A stretch of 64,000 bases of DNA from Niastella soli (GTDB taxonomy: Bacteria > Bacteroidota > Bacteroidia > Chitinophagales > Chitinophagaceae). Of this stretch, positions 9,501 to 16,945 are shown piece by piece (positions within the stretch are counted from its first letter, which is position 1; every line of letters starts with the position of its first letter). The notes beneath the pieces are model-generated. The model had not been told where the DNA came from, searched no databases, and worked only from the letters and a program-made list of their open reading frames with translations. The stretch lies in NCBI RefSeq assembly GCF_017742245.1, contig NZ_JAGHKO010000005.1:1-64000 (forward strand). Reading direction: 5' to 3'. Both the position numbers and the translations under genes were made by a program.

Positions 9501-9602
9501 GCACCCGCACCACACTGGCTGGCAGAAGGTGTACCAGCTACATCAAAAGGAATTGATTGGGGGACGGAGTTGGAGGAGAAGGAAGTAGGAAGTAAGAGGT
9601 AG
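6588..9602 (+). CDS. S9 family serine peptidase (prolyl oligopeptidase type), secreted
   Basis: This 1004-aa exported peptidase opens with a signal peptide (MRKLPCIFFLLLAGLVATAQ). A long beta-propeller-type region is followed by a C-terminal alpha/beta-hydrolase domain (about 740-985). The nucleophile is Ser825 in GQSWGGYQ, the Asp lies in HNDADGAVPW and the His in NGEDHNLVERR. It probably trims peptides in the periplasm. It is longer than classical DPP4/POP enzymes; part of the excess is an insert at about 165-210 (TAQLNNLLHMADSLSRVADS and a Lys-rich stretch) that looks like a coiled coil. The last codons (EEKEVGSKR) are written in the GGAAGTA-type repeat that fills the downstream gap. Confidence 0.9.
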   Translation: MRKLPCIFFLLLAGLVATAQKKPLTHAVYDGWQSINERYISNNGKWVVYTITPQEGDATLVIQATDNSYRKEIPRGYAAEITDDNRFVICKIRPLFAATREAKIKKKKADEMPKDSLAIVAVGKDSVLRIPRIKSFKTPEKGTGQWLAYLQEKALPVPPIVPQADSTAQLNNLLHMADSLSRVADSLRNKANEAKTKGLATLKAPKKDAKPKAGDPIEEGTELVLRNLYTGEEKKYPLVSDYYFSGPGNTLIIETTRSNADTLKKAAIVWLNTATGKIDTVFRGFNDAKSFGLDEAGTQLAFIAERDSSTKALQKFYKLYYYRTGMDSARMRVDRKSTGIRNGFTVSETAVPEFSKNGQKLFFGLMPVRKPKDTTLVDFETARLDIWHYNDDYLQPQQLVQLNTELQRSYKAVLNGNDDKVIQLGSEDAENITLPDDNNVEYLLATSTKGNRVESQWQGYARTNAYLISTTDGSRKLVKEKQRGFFTMSPAGKYVIWYDGAQKNYFTYSVSTGAIINITKNIKVPLFDEDDDHPDDPPPHGIMKWHENDKYVYLYDKYDIWQCDPEGKKAPSNFTKGEGRLHKNIYRYIQTDKEEKFISDTQTVVFKELNEVSKQTGLKIHSMEGVFFDNGIFGPYQIGLNIIKAKNGNQFVYTKESFNQSPVLTTLYVATEEDTAYEAKKGVERGTVFRDIRSEVALYASNPQQKDYNWLTCELVKWKMFDGKMSEGLLFKPEDFDAKKKYPMIFYFYEKYSDDLYLYRQPAPSASTINIPLFVSNGYLVFVPDISYKKGEPGESAYNSVVSAAKYFTQKPWVDSTKMAIQGQSWGGYQVAYLVTRTNMFAAAEAGAPVSNMTSAYGGIRWGTGINRQFQYERTQSRIGYTLWQRPDLYIKNSPLFNADKVKTPLLITHNDADGAVPWYQGIEYFTALRRLGKKVWLLQYNGEDHNLVERRNRKDLSIRLSQYFDHFLKGAPAPHWLAEGVPATSKGIDWGTELEEKEVGSKR

Positions 9603-9730
9603 GAAGTAAGAGGGGAGACGTTGCAGTTAACAGGTTGACAAGTTAACAGGGAATACAAAATAGGAAGTAGGAGGTAAGAAGTAGGAAGAACGCGAATATC
9701 GTACTTCCTACTTCTTACCTCTTATTTCAT
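9572..9730. repeat. Inverted GGAAGTA-type repeat between convergent genes
   Basis: Words such as GGAAGTAGGAAGTAAGAGG occupy 9572-9615 and 9660-9690, and their complements (TACTTCCTACTTCTTACCTC) occupy 9703-9725. A GTTAACAGGTTGACAAGTTAAC word lies between. The repeat begins inside the S9 peptidase reading frame. The palindromic layout between convergent genes suggests a bidirectional terminator-like structure. Confidence 0.75.
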
Positions 9731-9762
9731 AAAATTATATTCCCAATGTATTTCATTAAAGA

Positions 9763-10479
9763 TTAAGCTGCTTTAGAAATGTATCTAACCAAACTGCGTT
9801 TTGCTATGGGCAATAATGTCTCTGAGATCGGAAAAGTGAGCTCCGTTTCAATGGAATATACCGCCGGATTAGGCAGGTCGCGCTTGTTGCGCAACAGTTC
9901 CGCTTTAATATTCTCATAGGTGTTCACTATGTTACGTTCCCATTCACTCACATACTCTGTTCTGATGGCCCGGTACTTTTCATCGTGCTTTTCAAAAATG
10001 CTCAAACGGTACTGGTACACGAGTGTATGACGGAATGAACCTTCACTTAAAAAGAAGTAACCCTCATGCGTATCGAGCGGCACCAGTCCTACAGGAAAGA
10101 TATTCAGTTTTTCCTCTACAAATTCATAGATCTCAGTACCGCTGCTGATGGCTGCTTTTAATTTATCGGCCGAAAAAGTAATGATGTCTTCCAGTTCCTG
10201 CATCAACTCGTCATCTCCAATTATCTGCTCGTACAACAATTGTAGTTTTTCTATTTGTATCCCGGTTAATTTTTTGGGGAATTGTTCCTGTAGGAATTTC
10301 TTGTTTTCCTTTAATGCCCGGAGGTTATTGTAATGAAATATTACATCAGATAATTGTGGGTACAATTTTGATTCATTGAAGTATTGGTTCACCTGTTGCA
10401 GATAGGCAAGAAGGGTGTATTTCTTTAACTCGAAATCAATATAACCTTCGGCAAACCATGTTTCTGAAAGCGTCTTCAT
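9763..10479 (-). CDS. Hypothetical protein, 238 aa
   Basis: I do not recognise a named family. The chosen start gives MKTLSETWFAEGYIDFELKK; a longer frame would add 19 residues of unlikely composition. The protein is soluble, predicted mostly helical in the N-terminal half (KKYTLLAYLQQVNQYF, KALKENKKFLQEQ-like stretches) and more beta-like after residue 125 (GLVPLDTHEGYFFLSEG). The final segment is LTFPISETLLPIAKRSLVRY. It resembles conserved hypothetical proteins of Bacteroidota in style. It is a single gene convergent with the S9 peptidase and separated from the E2 gene by a repeat-filled 500-base gap. Confidence 0.72.
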   Translation of the reverse strand: MKTLSETWFAEGYIDFELKKYTLLAYLQQVNQYFNESKLYPQLSDVIFHYNNLRALKENKKFLQEQFPKKLTGIQIEKLQLLYEQIIGDDELMQELEDIITFSADKLKAAISSGTEIYEFVEEKLNIFPVGLVPLDTHEGYFFLSEGSFRHTLVYQYRLSIFEKHDEKYRAIRTEYVSEWERNIVNTYENIKAELLRNKRDLPNPAVYSIETELTFPISETLLPIAKRSLVRYISKAA

Positions 10480-10539
10480 ATGATTACGTTTAGGTTTAGA
10501 AATGGGTTCCTTGCCGCATTGATAGTGCCAAAACAAATG

Positions 10540-10985
10540 GTTTTGTCGTTACTATCAATTTACAAAAAATAGACGATGTCCGGAAGGGATGGTTTAACTA
10601 TTTTCAGTTAAATAGTATGTAAATCAGTGTCGCCTACGCCAAGGCTTGCACATTTGCTAAAGCTTCGGCGACACACGCGGGTGGCAACCGAGGGCAGAGC
10701 GTGTGATATTATTCTAAACGCCTGTTTTTCCTGCTTAGTATGTAGAAAAGGCAATAGGAAATGGGCAATAGGCAATGGGCAATAGGCAATGGACAATTAT
10801 TGCCCATTGCCTATTGCCTCGCCCCAAATGAAACACATAAACCCACCCCTTCCCCCTCCCAGGAGGGGATTTTAATAAACAAGCATTAACTAAACGACAT
10901 TGAATGGACAATAGGCAATGGGGCGCTTTCTTCAAGAGCTTGCGGCTAAAGCTTCGGCGGACAAGTCGGCGGGCGAGGCAGACGG
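10540..10985. repeat. Repeat-filled gap with a near-perfect palindrome
   Basis: No gene is visible here. At 10778-10818 two 20-base arms (GGCAATAGGCAATGG... and its complement) pair at 19 of 20 positions around a single central base. Around 10660-10690 and 10930-10985 lie words of the GCTAAAGCTTCGGCGGAC family, which recurs at 12.5 and 36.4 kb. A tract of CACCCCTTCCCCCTCCCAGG type sits near 10845. Confidence 0.7.
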
Positions 10986-10986
10986 C

Positions 10987-11019
10987 AAAAAAAAGCCACA
11001 CGCTTTTCGCGGTGGCTTT
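10987..11019 (-). terminator. Intrinsic terminator of the E2 gene
   Basis: On the minus strand AAAGCCAC and GTGGCTTT form an 8-bp stem with a 12-base loop, followed by a run of T residues. It lies just past the E2 stop codon. Confidence 0.8.
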
Positions 11020-11043
11020 AATATTGTTAGTTCAGATTGGTTG

Positions 11044-12411
11044 TTATATTGTTCTGTCTACAGAAAAGTTCTCCAATTCCTTGGCTACTGCACCCAGGAA
11101 GGTTGAACCCAGTGCACCATCGATAACCCGATGATCGTATGAAAGCGACAGGTACATCATGTGGCGGATGGCAATAAAATCACCTTGTTCAGTTTCTATT
11201 ACCACCGGTCTTTTTTTGATGGTACCGGTTGCCAGAATAGCTACCTGTGGCTGGTTGATGATAGGGGTACCCATGAGGCTGCCAAAAGTACCCACATTGG
11301 TTAAGGTAAAAGTGCCACCCTGGGTATCGTCGGGTTTTAATTTATTATTACGGGCAGCATTCGCCAATGAGTTCACCTGACGCGTGAGCCCAACCAGGTT
11401 CAGTTGATCAGCATTGCGTATAACCGGCACTATAAGGTTGCCGGTGGGCAGGGCTGCGGCCATGCCAATATTGATATCTTTTTTTATGATCAGTTTATCG
11501 CCATCTACACTGCTGTTAAGCCAGGGATACTTTTTAATACAGCGAATGATGGCTTCTATAAATAATGGGGTAAAGGTGAGTTTTTCCCCTTCTTGTTTTT
11601 CAAACTGCTTTTTAACCTTATCGCGCCAGTGTACCATATTGGTAACATCAGCTTCGGTAAAGCTGGTTACGTGTGCACTGGTATCCTGACTACGGATCAT
11701 GTGCTCAGAGATCATTTTGCGCATGCGGTCCAGTTCAACGATCTCCACATTACCGCTGTAGGATTGAATGTGCTGTTGTGGCTGCGGTTCAGGTTGTCTG
11801 ACCTGTGGCAGAATAGTAGGCGTAGATTCTGCCTGCCGGTGAGCAGGGGTGGCCGTAACTGTAGCTGATGCAGCAGCGGGTTTGCCCGCTTTCTTATTGT
11901 TTACGTATTGCAGAATGTCTTTTTTGGTAACGCGGCCTTCGATCCCTGTACCTGGAATGTTTTCCAGCTCGCTAAGGCTTACGCCTTCACTGGTAGCAAT
12001 ATTCAGTACCAGGGGCGAATAAAAACGGCCTCCGTTCTGTGTCACGGGCTGGTGGGTGAACGACTCGCTGGTAACCGGTTTATGGTATGAATCTGCTGCC
12101 ACAGCACGGTTCTCGGCTATTTCAACAGCCGGGCTGGTAACCGGCGTATGGGTGGTTGCTGGTTCTGCAGCATTTGACCTGATGCGGGCCAGCACTGTAC
12201 CTACAGGCACCACATCATTTACATTGAAAAAGGTTTCTTCTAATACGCCTTCGGCAGTAGAAGGTACTTCACTGTCCACCTTATCGGTGGCTATTTCGAG
12301 TACCGCCTCATCCATCTTCACTGTTTCTCCGGGATGTTTAAACCACTTTAAAATAGTGGCTTCTGTAATACTTTCACCCATTTTAGGCATCACCAGGTCA
12401 ACTAGAGCCAT
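11044..12411 (-). CDS. 2-oxoacid dehydrogenase complex E2 (dihydrolipoamide acyltransferase)
   Basis: This 455-aa enzyme transfers acyl groups from lipoamide to CoA as the core of a pyruvate, 2-oxoglutarate or branched-chain 2-oxoacid dehydrogenase. It has one N-terminal lipoyl domain (MALVDLVMPKMGES; lipoylated Lys in EIATDKVDSE), a linker rich in Ala, Thr, Pro and Gln, an E1/E3-binding domain (SPLVLNIATSEGVSLSEL, GTGIEGRVTKKDIL) and a catalytic domain ending in YDHRVIDGALGSTF. The start is the second Met, matching the usual MALVDLVMPK opening; two more residues are possible. No E1 gene adjoins, so the substrate is open. An E3 gene (lpd) lies 46 kb away. Confidence 0.9.
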   Translation of the reverse strand: MALVDLVMPKMGESITEATILKWFKHPGETVKMDEAVLEIATDKVDSEVPSTAEGVLEETFFNVNDVVPVGTVLARIRSNAAEPATTHTPVTSPAVEIAENRAVAADSYHKPVTSESFTHQPVTQNGGRFYSPLVLNIATSEGVSLSELENIPGTGIEGRVTKKDILQYVNNKKAGKPAAASATVTATPAHRQAESTPTILPQVRQPEPQPQQHIQSYSGNVEIVELDRMRKMISEHMIRSQDTSAHVTSFTEADVTNMVHWRDKVKKQFEKQEGEKLTFTPLFIEAIIRCIKKYPWLNSSVDGDKLIIKKDINIGMAAALPTGNLIVPVIRNADQLNLVGLTRQVNSLANAARNNKLKPDDTQGGTFTLTNVGTFGSLMGTPIINQPQVAILATGTIKKRPVVIETEQGDFIAIRHMMYLSLSYDHRVIDGALGSTFLGAVAKELENFSVDRTI

Positions 12412-12417
12412 ATGCAA

Positions 12418-12708
12418 TTGCAGATTTTATTTCCCAACCAGAGGTCAGGAAGGTTTACGATTTCCTTTGACCGCCGTAGCTTTATGCGAAGGCGGTTTAG
12501 TCTTGTAAGGGTAACGATCGGTCCGCCTGCGCTGTTCGGCTGCCTTAGCCTTGACGACGGCAGCAGGGTTTCGGCGGACATCCGCCTACGCTAAAGCTTT
12601 GGCGGACAATGACGGATTAAAGACTGAAGCTGCGAACTTATTAATTAATAAGCAAACCGCAACATCCTGTCGGCGCGAAGATAATAATTTATACTAACAA
12701 GTGTTTGC
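12418..12708. repeat. Intergenic repeat of the GGCGGAC / GCTTTAGCG family
   Basis: There is no gene here. GGCGGACATCCGCCTACGCTAAAGCTTTGGCGGACA-type words, with related GCGAAGGCGGTTTAG and GGTCCGCCTGCGC pieces, fill 12480-12610 in opposite orientations, so parts can pair. An AT-rich stretch follows before the end of cinA. Confidence 0.6.
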
Positions 12709-13965
12709 TTAGGCGTTTTCCACTATAAATTTCCGCAAAAGATTCAGTGCCTGGGTCGCCGTCATTTCAATATTCCGGTCCCTGTCGAACCGGAACTGGA
12801 ACTTTTGGGTCACCAGTTTGTGTTTGTCGCCGGCTGCCACCCAAACGGTGCCTACCGGTTTTTCGGCCGAACCTCCATCTGGCCCCATAATACCAGAAAC
12901 AGCTACTGCATAATCAGTGTTCAATTTGGCCAAAATGCCGGCTGCCATCTCCGTCACCACTTCTTCGCTCACGGCTCCCATTTTTTGCAAAATAATGGGC
13001 GATACCTGCAGCTGGTTGATCTTTACTTCATTGTCGTAACTTATGATGCTGCCTTTATATATGTTACTTGCACCTGGTATGGCTGTTATAAGATGTGCAA
13101 GATACCCACCCGTACAACTTTCTGCGGTAGCCATGGTTTTGTTCTTCGACCGCAACAGTTTACTCAGTGCCATAGGCAGGCTCGCATCCTCGTCGATAAC
13201 AAGCCATTCCTGTACCAGTTTCTTTAATGTGGCAAATTCGGTATCCAATTCCATTTCCAGTTGGGCCTTGTTGGTACTCCACCCGGTGATGCGCAACCGT
13301 ACCATCCCATAATTGGGCAGGTAGGCCAGCTTCAGGTGGGCTGGCAGTTTTTCTTCCCAATGTTGAATGGTTTCAGCAAGAAACGATTCGCCCACACCGG
13401 CCGTAAGCATGGTCCTATGCCCGATAAACGGCATTGTAAAGCTTTGTTGCAAACGGGGTAATACCTCGGTGGTGATCAACCCCTTCATTTCATGCGGCAC
13501 ACCTGGCAGGGAAACATATACTTTGCCTTCTTTTTCAAACCACATGCCCGGCGCTGTGCCGCGGGCGTTGGGAAGCACCGTACAAACATCGGGCACCTCT
13601 GCCTGTTTCAGATTGCGATCGATCATGGGGCGGCGGAATACCTGTTCAAAAAGATAAACCACGTGTTTGCGTACCTCTTCATTCATCACCAGTTTGCCGC
13701 CGAAATATTCGGCCAGTACTGGTTTGGTTATATCGTCGGCGGTAGGCCCCAATCCCCCCGTCATTATAATTATGTTTGTATCCTGGCTTTCCTCTTTAAG
13801 GGCGCGAACAATTTCTTCCTTGCTATCACCCACTGCCACTCTTCTTTTAACCCACACCCCGATCTTGTTCAGTTCCTGAGAAATAAAAGCGCTGTTTGTA
13901 TCTATTACCTGGCCTATCAGCAATTCATCACCAATGGTTATTATGGAGGCGACTATTTTTTCCAT
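12709..13965 (-). CDS. cinA: CinA family protein / nicotinamide-nucleotide amidohydrolase
   Basis: This 418-aa cytoplasmic protein has the two-domain CinA layout. The N-terminal molybdopterin-binding-like domain (about 5-170) shows IITIGDELLIGQVIDTNSAF, TGGLGPTADDITK and SLPGVPHEM. The C-terminal PncC-like amidohydrolase domain (about 255-415) shows ATAESCTGGYLAHLIT, with the catalytic-type Ser in ESCTGG, plus SYDNEVK and GIMGPDGGS. The PncC activity deamidates nicotinamide mononucleotide for NAD salvage; the N-terminal domain has ADP-ribose pyrophosphatase activity in relatives. A perfect -7 box lies 16 bases before the ATG. It is the first gene on the minus strand ahead of the E2 gene, across a 300-base repeat gap. 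Confidence 0.93.
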   Translation of the reverse strand: MEKIVASIITIGDELLIGQVIDTNSAFISQELNKIGVWVKRRVAVGDSKEEIVRALKEESQDTNIIIMTGGLGPTADDITKPVLAEYFGGKLVMNEEVRKHVVYLFEQVFRRPMIDRNLKQAEVPDVCTVLPNARGTAPGMWFEKEGKVYVSLPGVPHEMKGLITTEVLPRLQQSFTMPFIGHRTMLTAGVGESFLAETIQHWEEKLPAHLKLAYLPNYGMVRLRITGWSTNKAQLEMELDTEFATLKKLVQEWLVIDEDASLPMALSKLLRSKNKTMATAESCTGGYLAHLITAIPGASNIYKGSIISYDNEVKINQLQVSPIILQKMGAVSEEVVTEMAAGILAKLNTDYAVAVSGIMGPDGGSAEKPVGTVWVAAGDKHKLVTQKFQFRFDRDRNIEMTATQALNLLRKFIVENA

Positions 13966-13981
13966 AGCTAATTATTCGGGA

Positions 13982-13989
13982 CAAATGTA
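13982..13989 (-). promoter_or_regulatory. cinA -7 promoter element
   Basis: On the minus strand the sequence reads TACATTTG, a perfect TAnnTTTG box ending 16 bases before the cinA ATG. No clear TTTG is seen at the -33 position. Confidence 0.5.
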
Positions 13990-13994
13990 AGTTA

Positions 13995-14235
13995 AATTGT
14001 CAGTTGTGAGTTGTCAGTTGTGAGTAGGTTCCCGACTTTTCGGGCATCTGCATTTTTTGCCGGCTTACTCATCACTCACGTTTTCTCCGCCGGTTGGCGG
14101 ATCAACACGCTAATTTTTACAGCTTATCAACCCCTGCGAGTGGGGCAGGTGCTGTCAACTTGTTAACTGGTCAACCCGATCCCACTTCTTATTGCCATTA
14201 TCAACCCTATCAACCTGTTAACTTGTAACCTGAAG
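13995..14235. repeat. Repeat-filled gap between divergent cinA and dacB
   Basis: There is no gene. The stretch contains GTCAGTTGTGAGTTGTCAGTTGTGAG near 13998, with complementary ACTCATCACTCAC near 14067, a CCCGACTTTTCGGG hairpin at 14031-14044, and GTCAACTTGTTAACTGGTCAAC / CAACCTGTTAACTTG words at 14155-14225. Confidence 0.65.
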
Positions 14236-14319
14236 CTGTGAGTTGCTGTTTTATGCAGCAATGTTCTTAATTAAGCTTCCCCACTTTTCACTAATTTCCC
14301 CAAATCAAATAACTGATCC

Positions 14320-15732
14320 ATGAAGAAGCTACTGTTGCTCCTTTTTATTACTACGAATATAAGTACAGGCAGATCACAAACTATTTCGGTAAAACTGGCG
14401 AATGCAATAAAGAAAATGGAAGCAGATTCCCAATTGCGACATGGCATTATCAGTTTATATGTGACCGATGGACAAACCGGGAAAGTAGTATTTGAACACA
14501 ATGCACAATTAGGGCTGGCTGCTGCCAGTACCCAGAAACTGTTTACCAGTGTAGCTTCTTTTGACCTGCTGGGTAGCGATTACCGGTACAAAACAGTGTT
14601 GGGGTATGATGGCAGCATTGAGAATGGGGTGCTGAATGGCAACCTGCACATTAACGGCTATGGAGACCCTACACTGGGCAGCTGGCGTTGGAGCAGTACC
14701 AAAGAGGAAGTAGTGTGTAGAAAAATAAGCTCCGCCCTGCTAAAAAGCAACATTACAAAGATCAATGGGAATGTATTACTGAACGATTCGGCCTTTTCCA
14801 TTCAACCTGTTCCCGGTGGCTGGATCTGGGACGACATTGGTAATTATTATGGGGCAGGTTGTTGGGCAATTAACTGGCGCGAAAATCAGTACGACCTGCA
14901 ATTGCAGCCTGGACTAAAAGAAGGAGATCCGGCAAGAATTGTAAAAACAACTCCCCAGTTACAGGGAGCATTGCTTACCAATCAGATCACAACTGGAAAA
15001 AAGGGGAGTGGCGACAATGGCTATATATACCTGGCCCCTTATTCAACAAGCGGGTTCACCGCGGGAACCGTGCCGCCAGGCAATGATCCGTTTGTGATCT
15101 CGGGTTCTTTTCCCAATGGCCCTTTGCAATTTTCCAATGCCCTGGAGGAGTTATTTAAAAAGCAAAATGTTTCCGTATCCGGACGCTTTAAAGACTATGC
15201 GGAAAGTAAAATGAATAAAGAAAGCTGGCCGGCCATGCAACAGGAATTAATTACGCTTTTATCGCCACCAGTTGATAGTATAAATTACTGGTTCCTGCGC
15301 AAAAGTATTAACCTGTATGGAGAAGTGCTGATAAAGACCATAGCCTGGGAAAAAAACGGGTTGGGCTCAACGGAAAATGGGGTGGAGCTGGTACGCAATT
15401 TCTGGAGTGAACGGGGGATTGATAAAGGCGCCGTGCATATGATCGATGGCAGCGGTTTATCGCCCCAAAACAGGGTTACCGCCCATGCTGAAGTGAAAGT
15501 ACTGGAATATGCCAAAACACGGTCCTGGTACCCCGCATTTTACAATGCCCTACCAGAGTACAATGGGATAAAAATGAAAAGCGGTTCTATTGGTGGTGCG
15601 CGTGCCTTTGCCGGTTATCACACCGCAAGTGATGGCAAACAATACGTTTTTTCTATCATCGTGAATAACTACGATGGATCACCGGTGGAGATTGTGAAGA
15701 AGATGTATACGGTGTTGAATGTGTTGAAGTAG
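14320..15732 (+). CDS. dacB: D-alanyl-D-alanine carboxypeptidase/endopeptidase (PBP4 type)
   Basis: This 470-aa periplasmic enzyme cleaves D-Ala-D-Ala ends and cross-links of peptidoglycan. A short signal peptide (MKKLLLLLFITTNISTGRSQ) is followed by the penicillin-binding motifs: Ser70-Thr-Gln-Lys73 (SxxK), SGLSPQN (SxN) and KMKSGSIGG (KTG equivalent, here KSG). The region between SxxK and SxN holds the PBP4-type insert (GNLHINGYGDPTLGS, NVLLNDSAF, GWIWDDIGNYYGAGC). Length fits the family (about 450-500). It is a single gene facing the thioesterase gene, and its 3' end abuts a GGAAGTA-type inverted repeat. Confidence 0.92.
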   Translation: MKKLLLLLFITTNISTGRSQTISVKLANAIKKMEADSQLRHGIISLYVTDGQTGKVVFEHNAQLGLAAASTQKLFTSVASFDLLGSDYRYKTVLGYDGSIENGVLNGNLHINGYGDPTLGSWRWSSTKEEVVCRKISSALLKSNITKINGNVLLNDSAFSIQPVPGGWIWDDIGNYYGAGCWAINWRENQYDLQLQPGLKEGDPARIVKTTPQLQGALLTNQITTGKKGSGDNGYIYLAPYSTSGFTAGTVPPGNDPFVISGSFPNGPLQFSNALEELFKKQNVSVSGRFKDYAESKMNKESWPAMQQELITLLSPPVDSINYWFLRKSINLYGEVLIKTIAWEKNGLGSTENGVELVRNFWSERGIDKGAVHMIDGSGLSPQNRVTAHAEVKVLEYAKTRSWYPAFYNALPEYNGIKMKSGSIGGARAFAGYHTASDGKQYVFSIIVNNYDGSPVEIVKKMYTVLNVLK

Positions 15733-15811
15733 GAGACAAGAGGTAAGAAGTAGGAAGTAGGAGGTACGAAGCTTGCGAATTTTCTTACTTCGTACGTCTT
15801 ACTTCGGCCTC
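15733..15811. repeat. GGAAGTA-type inverted repeat between convergent genes
   Basis: AAGAGGTAAGAAGTAGGAAG and GTACGAAG on the left are matched by CTTCGTAC, TCTTACTTC and CCTCTTA on the right. This forms an imperfect stem between the convergent dacB and thioesterase genes and probably serves both as a terminator. Confidence 0.7.
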
Positions 15812-16225
15812 TTAGGATTCGAAAAAGGGCTTCAGTTTATCGTACAACTGCACCGGCATCGTCGTCTTCTGCATGCCCTTTGCCGTAACGAAAAACAGTA
15901 CCACGCGTCCAACTGTTAATAATTTCTTGTTTTCATTGAATACCTCTACGTGAAATTCAATTTTATGATCGGTGGGTAATTCCTTCAGGGTGGTTTTAAT
16001 GGTCAACAGGTCGTCGTAATGAGCCGTACGCAGGTAGCGGCAATGCATTTCAACTACAGGCATAATAACACCCATGGCTTCCATGTCTTTATAGGTAAAC
16101 CCCAACTGGCGGATCGATTCTGCACGACCTACTTCGAAGTACTGGGCATAATTACCATAGTATACTACATTCATCTGGTCGGTTTCGGCATAACGAACAC
16201 GGATCTGTGTCTCGGAAGAAAACAT
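15812..16225 (-). CDS. Acyl-CoA thioesterase, YbgC/4HBT hot-dog family
   Basis: This 137-aa cytoplasmic hot-dog-fold protein carries the 4-hydroxybenzoyl-CoA thioesterase signature VRYAETDQMNVVYYGNYAQY, with the catalytic-type Asp in ETDQM. GRAESIRQLGF and later beta strands follow. The length is typical for YbgC-type enzymes. It hydrolyses acyl-CoA thioesters; the substrate is unknown. Members elsewhere sit in tol-pal operons, but none is present here. It is transcribed upstream of the DoxX gene's reverse neighbourhood with a repeat gap around it, so it is probably monocistronic. Confidence 0.88.
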   Translation of the reverse strand: MFSSETQIRVRYAETDQMNVVYYGNYAQYFEVGRAESIRQLGFTYKDMEAMGVIMPVVEMHCRYLRTAHYDDLLTIKTTLKELPTDHKIEFHVEVFNENKKLLTVGRVVLFFVTAKGMQKTTMPVQLYDKLKPFFES

Positions 16226-16274
16226 AGTAGGTCTATTGGGAGGTAAATTGGAACCTCTGATTTTGAAAGTTTAT

Positions 16275-16370
16275 TTATCGGCAATCGGCAAAAAAATCCG
16301 GCGGCGCAAGTTCGTGTATTAATCTGAGCAATCGTGAACCGTTCACGATTCACGATTGCCGATTCACGAT
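16275..16370. repeat. GGCAATCG / GTGAATCG inverted repeat
   Basis: ATCGGCAATCGGC at 16277-16289 and CAATCGTGAACCG at 16329-16341 are mirrored by CGGTTCACGATTCACGATTGCCGATTCACGAT just before 16371. The stretch can fold and lies after the DoxX stop codon. Confidence 0.7.
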
Positions 16371-16778
16371 TTATTTTCCCATCGCTCCATCGATGCTGTA
16401 TTTGCCGGGACCCATTAGCAATACGCTAAAAAAGGCGGCTAAATAGAGTACACCGGTTTCAGCGGGGCCCGTATAACCTTTATTAACAATAAAGACAATT
16501 ACGGCAAAATTGATCACAACGGGAATAGCCATAATTCGTGTAAACAGTCCCAATACTATAAATACAGTACAAAACACTTCCGCAAAAAGGGCCAGCATAA
16601 GCGTAGGCATATGCCCAATATGCAATGGATCGGGAAAGCTGCTTTGTTTTTCGGCGAAATGCTTCAGTTTGTCAATTCCATGATTCATTAGGAGCAGTAA
16701 TCCGAAAGTTGCCCGTATAATCAATACGGCGATGTTAAAAGCCGTTTCAGAACAAGCGGTGCTCAATAGTCTTTTCAT
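16371..16778 (-). CDS. DoxX family membrane protein
   Basis: This 135-aa inner-membrane protein has about four hydrophobic helices, with the DoxX pattern: LIIRATFGLLLLMNHGIDKLKHF at the N-terminus, LFAEVFCTVFIVLGLFTRIMA in the middle and YLAAFFSVLLMGPGKYSIDGA at the end. Some relatives act in redox or thiosulfate metabolism, but most are uncharacterised. The start chosen is MKRLLSTACSE; a frame 16 residues longer exists but adds a polar stretch out of character with the family. Confidence 0.85.
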   Translation of the reverse strand: MKRLLSTACSETAFNIAVLIIRATFGLLLLMNHGIDKLKHFAEKQSSFPDPLHIGHMPTLMLALFAEVFCTVFIVLGLFTRIMAIPVVINFAVIVFIVNKGYTGPAETGVLYLAAFFSVLLMGPGKYSIDGAMGK

Positions 16779-16945
16779 GAGTTCGTTTTTAAGGTAGCTC
16801 AAAAATAGGGTATTTGTTTTTTTCACATTTAGTATTAAAAAGAATTGTTAATCTGGCTACTTATCCACAACTGTTTGGAACGATGTTTGGTTTAAGGTAA
16901 AATATTTAGAACCTTTACCAAGTCTATCACCTTAAGGACACTGGA

